From: Deltaproteobacteria bacterium | GTDB taxonomy: Bacteria; Bdellovibrionota; Bdellovibrionia; Bdellovibrionales; Bdellovibrionaceae | NCBI GenBank assembly: GCA_013286585.1 | Contig: JABDFK010000021.1 | Span: 1-32,440 of the forward strand | Reading direction: 5' to 3' | DNA: 32,440 nt | Shown: positions 22,976-30,682 of the stretch, piece by piece | Position numbering within the stretch: the first letter of the stretch is position 1 | Layout: each line of letters starts with the position of its first letter | Notes under the pieces: generated by a model | Seen by the model: the letters and a program-made list of their open reading frames with translations, nothing else | Database searches by the model: none | Told to the model about the DNA's origin: nothing | Made by a program: the position numbers and the translations under genes

Positions 22976-23914
22976 GCGTTCGATGGGTAGGACTTCGCCA
23001 CCACCGGATTCATCGACATCCGGAGCCAGCTTTAATTTCACCGCGTGAGCCAGAGTTTCTAGCTCCATAAATTCATCCCGTGATCGCAATTTGAAAGGGC
23101 GAAGGCTCGATTTCTTCTCTTTGGCTTCTACAAGATCGGACATGTACTTTTCAAAGGCATAAATGGGCCCAGCGATTTTGTGAGAGATAATTTTTCCGAC
23201 GGTGAATAGCCCCACGCAAAAACCCACGCTCACCACGCCGAAGGTGATCAGATAGGGCACTAAAAACTTATCGACGATTTGCGGGTTGGGTCCCACTAGG
23301 TCCACCATTGCCACCTGAAAATAGGTGTAAGAGAAAACTGTGGAAATTAGACTGATGCTAAGGCCCACTCCGGTCAGTAAATAGCAGTACTTAAGCTGGA
23401 ACGTGGGGTTGATCCAAAATTGTCGTCGGCTGTTTTTTTCGGGCCAAATTTTTTCGCCCTCTTTAGCGATGGCAAAAACCACCATGGCATAGCCCACCCA
23501 TTGGACCGCATCGGCAACATTGAATGCCGGTGATAGGTGCGAGCCCGCACTCATAATAATAAAGTCAGTGACCTGACCGGAAAGAATTCGATCTGTGACG
23601 TTGCCCAAAATGCCGCCCAAGAGGATCGACATCCCACAACGCAGAGTCATCGAGCGAATGGGTAACAAATATTGAATTAGAATATAGATCACCACCAAAA
23701 AAGCGCCGCCGGTGGAAAGGCTCACCACACGGAGTATCGAGGGTAGATTGGCGAAGAGCCCCAGCATGGCGCCCGGGTTGTAGTGCAACGAAAAATTGAT
23801 AAAGCCGAAAGAGTGATAGCCCTGAAGCGTGCCGGCCCAGGATTTAGTGATTCGGTCTAAATACCAAACCACGATGAGAGGCAAAAAAATGATGATCCAG
23901 TCCTGTCGTTTCAT
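22961..23914 (-). CDS. lspA: Signal peptidase II fused to a membrane/HAMP-like sensor module
   Basis: Residues 1 to about 155 are a complete LspA, the aspartic protease that cleaves lipoprotein signal peptides. They carry the motifs NPGAMLG, GGILGNVTDRI (Asp108) and FNVADAVQWVG (Asp135), the two catalytic Asp being in the expected places, and four membrane helices. LspA is normally about 160 residues; this protein has 317. Residues about 175-240 add two more hydrophobic helices around a periplasmic loop. Then SHKIAGPIYAFEKYMSDLVE and LRSRDEFMELETLAHAV follow, the pattern of HAMP-like linkers in delta-proteobacterial sensors. The gene lies 11 bp after the REC-GGDEF gene, so they form an operon. 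Confidence 0.87.
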   Translation of the reverse strand: MKRQDWIIIFLPLIVVWYLDRITKSWAGTLQGYHSFGFINFSLHYNPGAMLGLFANLPSILRVVSLSTGGAFLVVIYILIQYLLPIRSMTLRCGMSILLGGILGNVTDRILSGQVTDFIIMSAGSHLSPAFNVADAVQWVGYAMVVFAIAKEGEKIWPEKNSRRQFWINPTFQLKYCYLLTGVGLSISLISTVFSYTYFQVAMVDLVGPNPQIVDKFLVPYLITFGVVSVGFCVGLFTVGKIISHKIAGPIYAFEKYMSDLVEAKEKKSSLRPFKLRSRDEFMELETLAHAVKLKLAPDVDESGGGEVLPIERLKND

Positions 23915-23925
23915 AGAGTTTCAGC

Positions 23926-24855
23926 TTAGGGGATCTTTGTAGGCTGGGCAACGATCGTCTGATTTTTACCGTTTCTTTTGGCCTGGTAAAGCGCCTGATC
24001 CGCTGAATCGATCAACTGCCTAGACCCGACATTCTTACCACCAAGACTTTTTAGAAGTGAAAGTGCAGAAACACCAAGACTTAAGGTGATCTCACCCACT
24101 AGTGTAGCCTTGGATTTGTTGCATTCGTTGCGAATTCTTTCCGCAACTTCGCGGGCCCCGGCAAAATCCGTTTGTGGCAGGATGACGGCGAATTCGTCAC
24201 CCCCGTGGCGGCAGACGATGTCGATCGTGCGCACTCCATTTCTGATGATCTGGGAAACCTGCTTCAGCAGCTGATCTCCCAGGGAGTGCCCCTTGCTGTC
24301 GTTGACGTTTTTAAAAAAATCCACGTCAATCAGAGCCAAAGACAGCGGCTGCGAGTAGCGCAAGGCGCGGTCCAGTTCAATTTGCAGGCTGTTTTGAAAA
24401 TGCCGATGATTGAAAAGTCCGGTCACGGGGTCTGTGATCGCCAGTGTTTCCAGTCGATGCTTCTCTTTGTAAATTTCTTGAAGTTTTAATACTTCCTGCA
24501 TTTGAAACAATAATAAATCATTTTCCCAAGGCTTCATCAGCACTCGATGCAGAACATTTTCTTGCATCGCCCTGGTCAATTCCTCGGTGGCCAAATGTCC
24601 AGTGAGGATGATGCGCATGGAAGTGGGGGATAGCAGCATGGCCTCTTTCAGGAACTGAAGACCTGTCATCTCTGGCATAATGTAATCGCTGAAGATGATT
24701 TCTGGTGTTGCTCCGCCGCGCAGGATATCTAGTGCTTTCAGCGGAGAACTTGTTTCGGTCACTTCAAATTGAGAACGAAACAGTCGGGCCAGCGCTGCTT
24801 GGGTGGACGGGTTGTCCTCGACCAGTAAAAGTAAGGGTTTTCGTTCAGACCACAT
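23926..24855 (-). CDS. REC-GGDEF response regulator (diguanylate cyclase)
   Basis: A two-domain regulator of 309 residues that should make c-di-GMP when phosphorylated. The receiver domain has the phospho-acceptor Asp57 (IIFSDYIMPEMTGLQF) and Lys108 (VLMKPWEND). After a helical linker (EVLKLQEIYKEKHRLETL) the GGDEF domain begins with ITDPVTGLFNHRHF. It holds the active GGDEF at 218-222 (CRHGGDEFAVI) and an intact inhibitory site R209-T-I-D212. It is therefore predicted active and product-controlled. It is the first gene of an operon with the LspA fusion and is divergent from dacB. No partner kinase is seen here. Confidence 0.93.
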   Translation of the reverse strand: MWSERKPLLLLVEDNPSTQAALARLFRSQFEVTETSSPLKALDILRGGATPEIIFSDYIMPEMTGLQFLKEAMLLSPTSMRIILTGHLATEELTRAMQENVLHRVLMKPWENDLLLFQMQEVLKLQEIYKEKHRLETLAITDPVTGLFNHRHFQNSLQIELDRALRYSQPLSLALIDVDFFKNVNDSKGHSLGDQLLKQVSQIIRNGVRTIDIVCRHGGDEFAVILPQTDFAGAREVAERIRNECNKSKATLVGEITLSLGVSALSLLKSLGGKNVGSRQLIDSADQALYQAKRNGKNQTIVAQPTKIP

Positions 24856-24922
24856 TTACAATTAATATTGTGACGTGTGGCGGGTTCTTTGCACAAGGGT
24901 TTGCCTGTTAAATCATGGAGTG

Positions 24923-24939
24923 TCATCATTGAATGATGA
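24923..24939. promoter_or_regulatory. 17-bp palindrome over the dacB start codon
   Basis: TCATCATT-G-AATGATGA is an exact inverted repeat; its right half contains both candidate ATGs of dacB (24933 and 24936). It may be a translational or transcriptional control site, or follow by chance from the ATGATG start. Confidence 0.3.
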
Positions 24940-26378
24940 AAAATTTCGGTGTTTTTTTACTTTTCTGTTCTTTGCTCACGATACCTCTTGGCTCAAAGGC
25001 TAGTACTGACGCGGCTCTGTGGAAGAAGCGGATGAGCAAAATTCTGCAGAATTCGAAAATTTCGAAAGGCCATATGGGGATTTTCGTCAGCGCTGATCCC
25101 AGCGGCAAGAATCCGATTTTTGCTTTGAACGAAAGTTTAAAGGTGATGCCGGCTTCGGTCACCAAGCTGGTCACTTCGGCGATGGTGTTAGAGCAGATTC
25201 CTCCGGGCTCAAAGTTCAAAACTGAACTGTGGTCGTCTGGAAAAGTGGAGGGCTCTCATCTCAAAGGTGATTTGTATTTGAAGGGCGGCGGCGATCCGTC
25301 TTTTGTGTCAGAGAATATGTGGGTTTTGGTGAACACATTTCTGCGCTCTCAAATCAAATTCATCGATGGCGATATTGTCGTCGATGATAGTCTTTTTGAT
25401 CAAAGTCGCTTCGATTCCAGTCGTCAGGATGTTCGCGTGGACCGGGCTTATGATGCACCGACTGGAGCCATGTCCTTCAACTGGAATTCCGTGAATGTTT
25501 TTGTTCGTCCAGGGAAATCCCCCGGCGAGTCCGCCTTGGTTTTTGCCGATCCAGAAAATGACTACATCGAATTGAGAGCTGAGGTCAAAACTTCCGCGCC
25601 GGGGACGGGCAACTCAGTGGTCGTAGAGCGCGATTCCCGCACCGGCAAACAGGGTGATGTGGTGATCGTGAAGGGAAGAATTGCCGTGGATTCAAAAGAA
25701 GTCACGGTTTACAAAAATATCACCCAACCTGATCTCTGGTCGGGAGCCAACTTGAAAAGTTTTCTGCGACAGCGTGGCATTGAGACCACTGGAAAAGTGA
25801 AGACAGGAGTGACCCCCGCTGAGGCCAAGCTGCTGGCGGATGTGGACAGCAAGCCCATCGAACTGATCTTAAGCGACATGAATAAATTTTCGAATAATTA
25901 CATCGCCGAGATGTTATCTAAAAATGCGGCCGCCAAAATTTCAAAACCGGGTACGATCGCCAAAGCGATGGGGCTCAGCCGTGATTACTTGAAAAGTATC
26001 GGTGTTAAGGAATCTGACTTTGAACTGAAGAATCCATCGGGTCTTACGCGTGACAATCGACTGACTGCGTTTGGACTTTGGAAAGTGCTCAATGATTTGA
26101 AAAATCGATTTCAGGTGCAGCCGGAGCTGACTATGTCCCTGCCCATCGCTGGAGTCGACGGCACTCTGAAAAAGCGTTTCAAAAATGGACCTGGTCAGAG
26201 ACAAGTGCGGGCCAAAACCGGATCGCTGGATGGAGTCGTTTCGTTGGCGGGATATTTAGCTGGACCTGATGGTTCGCCGATTCCCTTTGTCATGATGTAC
26301 AATGGCGGCGATGATGAAACCAATGTCCGCTCGCTGTTTGATCAACTTTGTTTAGCTGTGATCGACGAGGAAAAATAA
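24933..26378 (+). CDS. dacB: PBP4-type D-alanyl-D-alanine carboxypeptidase/endopeptidase (peptidase S13)
   Basis: A periplasmic penicillin-binding protein that trims or cuts peptidoglycan cross-links. The signal peptide is residues 1 to about 24 (GSKAS). The three serine active-site motifs are in order: SVTK (Ser75, Lys78), SNN (320-322) and KTG (428-430). Length 481 is close to the E. coli enzyme, so the large insertion between the first two motifs seems present. In Bdellovibrio, DacB proteins are known to round the prey cell by cutting prey wall; whether this one does so is inference. GGAG lies 12 nt before the ATG. The lytic transglycosylase starts 5 bp after its stop. Confidence 0.93.
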   Translation: MMKNFGVFLLFCSLLTIPLGSKASTDAALWKKRMSKILQNSKISKGHMGIFVSADPSGKNPIFALNESLKVMPASVTKLVTSAMVLEQIPPGSKFKTELWSSGKVEGSHLKGDLYLKGGGDPSFVSENMWVLVNTFLRSQIKFIDGDIVVDDSLFDQSRFDSSRQDVRVDRAYDAPTGAMSFNWNSVNVFVRPGKSPGESALVFADPENDYIELRAEVKTSAPGTGNSVVVERDSRTGKQGDVVIVKGRIAVDSKEVTVYKNITQPDLWSGANLKSFLRQRGIETTGKVKTGVTPAEAKLLADVDSKPIELILSDMNKFSNNYIAEMLSKNAAAKISKPGTIAKAMGLSRDYLKSIGVKESDFELKNPSGLTRDNRLTAFGLWKVLNDLKNRFQVQPELTMSLPIAGVDGTLKKRFKNGPGQRQVRAKTGSLDGVVSLAGYLAGPDGSPIPFVMMYNGGDDETNVRSLFDQLCLAVIDEEK

Positions 26379-26383
26379 ACGCG

Positions 26384-27898
26384 ATGAAATTGATCTCTGG
26401 CCTATTCATTTGTTTTCAACTGTTATCGTTGGCTGCTCGGTGTGAGGAAGAGGCCGGAACCACCGAAGACACCCCGGTCGTTCTAGAGGAAATCGCCGGA
26501 GAGCGAAACCTCACCGGGGCAAGGAATTGGCGACCGCCGGACTATGTCAACGAGCAGGGCGCGCTCGGCTGGACACCGGGGGCTTTTGATGTCCCGAAAG
26601 GATTGGAAATTAATTTTCAGTTTTGGCTGGATATCTATACCAAATATACTACCGATCAGGGACTTTTGCATGACTCCGAAAACATAGATTTGGTTTACGA
26701 AATTTTGGATTTCACCCATATTTCATCGCGAACCGATTTGTCCGAGGGGAAAAAGAGCAGCTTGCGAAGTAAAGCCGTCAAAGAGGCCAAAAAGCGCATC
26801 GTAGCTTTGCTCAAGAAGTTTCAAGGCTACAAGGCAGAGCCCCCGGATCTGCCGCAGGAAGAAAAAAGAATTTGGGATTATTTTCAAAAGGTATCGGGCA
26901 AGAAAAAATTTATCGAGGCTTCTTCCAAAAATCGACTTCGATTTCAGTTGGGCCAACGTGACCGAATCGTGCAGGGAATATTTTTCTCTGGCCGGTATCT
27001 AGAAGATTTTGAGAATATTTTTCGCGAGGCGGGTCTACCCATTGAGCTCACGCGTTTGCCGTTTGTGGAAAGCTCTTTCAACGTTTTGGCTAGATCTAAA
27101 GTGGGTGCCAGTGGGCTTTGGCAAATCATGAGATACACCGGCCGTCCCTACATGATGATCAACAATACCATCGACAAACGAAACTATCCGAACGATGCGG
27201 CCCGCTTGGCAGCAAAGCTCTTTCGCATGAACTACAATATGCTGGAATCCTGGCCCCTGGCGGTCACGGGTTATAACCACGGCCCTGCGGGAGTTCTAAA
27301 GTTAACCAAACTTTACAAAACGCGAGAGCTCGGCGAGCTAGTACAAAATATTGGGCGAAAAAAACACCTGGGTTTTGCCTCTAGAAATTTTTATGCCAGT
27401 TTTTTAGCAGCACTTGAAGCCGAACGGAATGCACCCAAATATTTCGGACCCGTTTTTTGGTCGAAGCCCTTGGATGGATCTGAAGTGAAGCTGCCTAAAC
27501 CCGTGCGCTGGAAAGATGTGCTGCGCTGGTTTGATGGCAATGATCAAATCGCGCAGATTTACAATCCCCAGGTGACAGCCATGGCACGAAAATTCGGCAA
27601 CCCAATTCCAAAAAATGGCGTGATCTATATTCCGAAAAATAAGAAGGATCTGGTAGAGAATGAATTTTCGCCGCCACCGGCGCATTTGCCTCCACCCAAA
27701 AGCGAAGACGGTGATTTGGAGCATCCAGCAGAGACTATCGCTAAAGTGGAGGGACCGCATGTCTACACGGTTAATCGAGGTGATACACTCTATTCCATCG
27801 CCAGAGACTTCGGTGTCAGCTTGAAAGAACTTATGGAAGCTAATAAAATGGATTCGCCCGGTGAATTGAAAGCCGGCCAAGAACTTAAAGTTCCTTAA
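26384..27898 (+). CDS. mltD: MltD-like lytic transglycosylase with LysM domain
   Basis: Cuts the glycan strands of peptidoglycan. I chose the ATG at 26384 (MKLISGLFICFQLLSLAARC), which gives a signal peptide; there is no true lipobox. The catalytic SLT domain (about residues 190-350) has Glu229 in LPFVESSFNVLA, then VGASGLWQIM and the family AVTGYNHGPAGV. One LysM repeat closes the protein (HVYTVNRGDTLYSIARDFGV to the end), for binding the wall. MltD enzymes often have two or more LysM repeats. It lies in an operon with dacB, so glycan and peptide cutting are produced together. Confidence 0.93.
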   Translation: MKLISGLFICFQLLSLAARCEEEAGTTEDTPVVLEEIAGERNLTGARNWRPPDYVNEQGALGWTPGAFDVPKGLEINFQFWLDIYTKYTTDQGLLHDSENIDLVYEILDFTHISSRTDLSEGKKSSLRSKAVKEAKKRIVALLKKFQGYKAEPPDLPQEEKRIWDYFQKVSGKKKFIEASSKNRLRFQLGQRDRIVQGIFFSGRYLEDFENIFREAGLPIELTRLPFVESSFNVLARSKVGASGLWQIMRYTGRPYMMINNTIDKRNYPNDAARLAAKLFRMNYNMLESWPLAVTGYNHGPAGVLKLTKLYKTRELGELVQNIGRKKHLGFASRNFYASFLAALEAERNAPKYFGPVFWSKPLDGSEVKLPKPVRWKDVLRWFDGNDQIAQIYNPQVTAMARKFGNPIPKNGVIYIPKNKKDLVENEFSPPPAHLPPPKSEDGDLEHPAETIAKVEGPHVYTVNRGDTLYSIARDFGVSLKELMEANKMDSPGELKAGQELKVP

Positions 27899-27922
27899 CG
27901 GACGACCTCAGGAGAAAAACCG

Positions 27923-28624
27923 ATGAAACTTCGTCGATCTAAAGAGCGTGGATATTTTGAAAATCAGTGGCTAAAGTCCTATCACAGTTTTTCCTTCGGT
28001 GAATATATGGATCCTGCTCACATGCAGTTTTCTGATTTGCGTGTGATCAATCATGATTTCATTGCCGCTGCCACGGGATTCCCGCAGCACCCGCACAAAA
28101 GCATGGAAATCATCACTTATATTCTGCGCGGGACCGTCGAGCACCAGGACAGCATGGGCAACAAGGCACAAATTCAGCAAGGTGAAATTCAAGTGATGGG
28201 CGCTGGCACCGGGGTTTTTCATTCCGAATACAATCCCTCTGCGAACAGTGAGCTGGAACTGTTACAGATCTGGATCATCCCGGCAAAACCCGGTGGCGAT
28301 CCGCATTACTCCCAGAAGAAGTTTGCCAAGAGTGAAAAAAATGGAAAATTGCTGAAAATTATTTCCGGAGACAAAGACGCGACGGCACTTCCGATCCATC
28401 AAAATGCGAACATCTATGCCTGCGTGCTCGATGAGGGCGGCCAGCTTTCGACGCCTCTGGATTCGACAAAGTCTTATTGGCTGCAAGTGGCCAGCGGTAA
28501 CCTAGAAATTTTTGATCAAACGTTAGAGAAGGGTGACGCCCTCAATTGGACTCCTGGAGAGAAGGCGCAGCTCACGGCGAAGGGTTTGCAAGAATCTGAA
28601 TTTTTACTTTTCGAGATGCGATGA
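27923..28624 (+). CDS. Pirin-family protein (YhhW type)
   Basis: A 233-residue bicupin. Metal ligands are in the first cupin: FPQHPHKSMEIITYIL (His pair), then GTVEHQDSMGN, and VMGAGTGVFHSEYN. YhhW-type pirins can oxidise quercetin in vitro, but their role in cells is not settled. CAGGAGAAA lies just before the ATG. The next gene overlaps by ATGA (28621-28624), so the two are translationally coupled. Confidence 0.9.
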   Translation: MKLRRSKERGYFENQWLKSYHSFSFGEYMDPAHMQFSDLRVINHDFIAAATGFPQHPHKSMEIITYILRGTVEHQDSMGNKAQIQQGEIQVMGAGTGVFHSEYNPSANSELELLQIWIIPAKPGGDPHYSQKKFAKSEKNGKLLKIISGDKDATALPIHQNANIYACVLDEGGQLSTPLDSTKSYWLQVASGNLEIFDQTLEKGDALNWTPGEKAQLTAKGLQESEFLLFEMR

Positions 28625-29337
28625 TTCAAGAACTTTGGGATTATTTCACGACCTCTTCGACTTCCAAGGCCCGCGCCAATGGCTATCTTTATCACAGCAT
28701 CGCCTTAGCGCATCGGGCCCGACGTTGCCGGCAGCATTGGTCAGAGCATTTAAGAAATTGCCACCAGCTGCTGAATTCGAAACTTCCCAAGGCTTCAACA
28801 CTAGCAGTTCTGGGAAGCGGCTTGTTGCTAGAAACTCCCCCACAGATTTTGGCTCAGTCTTTTGAGAAAATTGATCTGATCGACGTGGTTCACACAAAAA
28901 CGGTGCGTGAGCTTGTCGGCAGATCGGAACATAGGGAACGTTTTCGCTTTGTAGAGCTAGATCTGAATCAAGACGATCTAGGAAATCATTTTGATTTCAT
29001 CATATCGGCCAACCTGCTTTCCCAGCTGTCCTACGTGCCGGGAAATCGCCTGCGAAAACAAGGGCAGGATGAGGCTCAGATCTCAAAGCTTTCAATGGAA
29101 CTGCAGGACAGGCACTTGAGGCAAATCCGGCAGGCGGCGACGCGATATCTTTTGTTCTCAGATTTTCAAATCAATATTCGTGATTTGAAAGGCGAAATCT
29201 TAGACAGCAGCAGCACTGTGTCCGAGCAGCTAGAAATACCATGGCAGCAGAAATGGAGTTGGAACTTAGCCCCAGCACCGGAATTTTCCAGGCTGCACTC
29301 GGTGGAGCTGATCGTTGGTTGTACCACCAACTACTAA
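28621..29337 (+). CDS. class I methyltransferase-like protein
   Basis: Not assigned to a named family. The 238 residues show the layout of a Rossmann-fold SAM methyltransferase: TLAVLGSGLLLETP (glycine loop), KIDLIDVVH (acidic end of the second strand), FVELDLNQDDL and HFDFIISANLLSQLSYVPG (fourth strand). Later strands are less clear. The substrate is unknown. It is coupled to the pirin gene by a 4-bp overlap. Its TAA overlaps the hpt stop by CTAA. Confidence 0.65.
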   Translation: MIQELWDYFTTSSTSKARANGYLYHSIALAHRARRCRQHWSEHLRNCHQLLNSKLPKASTLAVLGSGLLLETPPQILAQSFEKIDLIDVVHTKTVRELVGRSEHRERFRFVELDLNQDDLGNHFDFIISANLLSQLSYVPGNRLRKQGQDEAQISKLSMELQDRHLRQIRQAATRYLLFSDFQINIRDLKGEILDSSSTVSEQLEIPWQQKWSWNLAPAPEFSRLHSVELIVGCTTNY

Positions 29338-29864
29338 TTGAGCGACTGAACTTGCGCGATATAAGGTAGATTGCGGTACAATCCCTGATAATCCAGACCG
29401 TATCCGACGACAAAATCATTCGGAATTTTAAAACCCACGTAGTCCACTTCGCAGGGAACCTTCAAGGCATCTGGTTTTTCCAGCAGAGCCACAGTCACCA
29501 ACGACTTTGGTTTACGAGAGAGCATCGCCGATTTCAAATAGTTCATGGTGATGCCAGTGTCGACAATGTCTTCCACTAAAACCACATCTTTGCCCTGTAT
29601 CGGATGGGCTAAATCCAAAGTGACCTTGACCTCTCCAGAAGAAGTCATGCCACCATGATAACTAGAAACGCCAAAAAATTCGCACTGCACATCGTTACTG
29701 ATACTGCGAATAAGATCAGAGAAAAAAACAAAAGAGCCTTTAAGAACGCACACAGCCACCAAGTCCTTGCCTTTGTATTTGGCACTGATGGCCTGACCGA
29801 TTTCCGTGACCTTTTTTTGAATTTGCTCTTCAGAAATATAGGTCGAGAGTTTGAGGTTGCTCAT
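29334..29864 (-). CDS. hpt: Hypoxanthine phosphoribosyltransferase
   Basis: Salvages hypoxanthine (and often guanine) to IMP/GMP using PRPP. The PRPP loop VLVEDIVDTGIT at about 95-106 is complete, LKGSFVFFSDL near residue 42 and the flexible-loop part FGVSSYHGGMTSSG are present, and the C-terminal VDYVGFKIPNDFVVGYGLDY matches the purine-binding end. At 176 residues it has the normal length. CAGGAGA stands before the ATG. It lies 20 bp downstream of the upp-like gene, which fits one nucleotide-salvage operon. Confidence 0.95.
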   Translation of the reverse strand: MSNLKLSTYISEEQIQKKVTEIGQAISAKYKGKDLVAVCVLKGSFVFFSDLIRSISNDVQCEFFGVSSYHGGMTSSGEVKVTLDLAHPIQGKDVVLVEDIVDTGITMNYLKSAMLSRKPKSLVTVALLEKPDALKVPCEVDYVGFKIPNDFVVGYGLDYQGLYRNLPYIAQVQSLN

Positions 29865-29884
29865 TGTGTTCTCCTGGTCCTGTC

Positions 29885-30682
29885 CTAAACAAAAGAATTA
29901 TTCATGATTTCGCCGAAACCACCGCCGCCGGGAACGATGTACTGTTTTTCATTCAGACCTTTTTCCTGATCCCAATGAGTTCCTGGCGGAGTCTTAATTA
30001 CTGCCTCAGAGGAAAGTCCCCGGTCAAGTCTCAAAGCATAGATGACCACATCTGGATGCGCGGCCAGCACGGCCTTGAGGTATTCCGGCGTGATGATCAA
30101 ATGTAAGGCCAGCATCTTTTGAGCCCGGCCCGCTACTTTGGATTTATAATGTTCGATGGCAGAAATGATCGTGTTGCCAGTGGCTCCCATGGGATCAGGG
30201 AACAGTACAATGGCCCTGTCCTTGTCGCCGCCAATTTTTGTGGCTCCTAGTTCTGTGCCGGTCACATTGTTTTTCCCATCCACGGTGCGCGCTGCAAAAA
30301 CGTGATCTTGGCGCATCACCTCGTAGTGAAGCGCATAGTGAAGTGTGTCGAAGCAGACGTGGGAGGGGTAGGTTCCGGCTCGGGCCAAGTTGACGACAAT
30401 GGCGCGCTGGTCATGGGCTAGCCGCTCGCCGCGCAATTTTTGATTGGGATGCATGGCCGTCATGCGCGTGGCGGTTTCAAAAGTCTCCCGCGGGAATTCT
30501 TGATTCATTGCCGTGATCAAAAGTTGGTTATAAAGTATCTGCACCAGATGGTTGATCTCTGGTTGAAAAGTTTCCGGGGCACACAGTCGAGCCAACAACC
30601 CTGTCAGAAAATGATTGTTCAGAATGTGAACTTGCGGGCCATACTTGTGTTCAACTTCGGAATTTGCCGCGACTTTATTCAT
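29885..30682 (-). CDS. upp: UPRT-family (uracil phosphoribosyltransferase-like) protein
   Basis: Belongs to the uracil phosphoribosyltransferase family, which makes UMP from uracil and PRPP. The PRPP loop reads DPMGATGNT at 163-171 (DPMLATGGS in most bacteria), and LARAGTYP holds the RAG part of the usual LRAG. At 265 residues it is longer than the usual 208 or so. The uracil-binding C-terminus is changed: YIVPGGGGFGEIMNN stands where family members have YIVPGLGDAGDR. The base specificity may therefore differ. The start overlaps the stop of the upstream gene by ATGA. It is coupled to hpt. Confidence 0.8.
   Translation of the reverse strand: MNKVAANSEVEHKYGPQVHILNNHFLTGLLARLCAPETFQPEINHLVQILYNQLLITAMNQEFPRETFETATRMTAMHPNQKLRGERLAHDQRAIVVNLARAGTYPSHVCFDTLHYALHYEVMRQDHVFAARTVDGKNNVTGTELGATKIGGDKDRAIVLFPDPMGATGNTIISAIEHYKSKVAGRAQKMLALHLIITPEYLKAVLAAHPDVVIYALRLDRGLSSEAVIKTPPGTHWDQEKGLNEKQYIVPGGGGFGEIMNNSFV

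Noticed and set aside
26384..26480. Lipobox in MltD (LAARC)
   Set aside because: Arg stands directly before the Cys, where Gly, Ala or Ser is needed; an ordinary signal peptide fits better.
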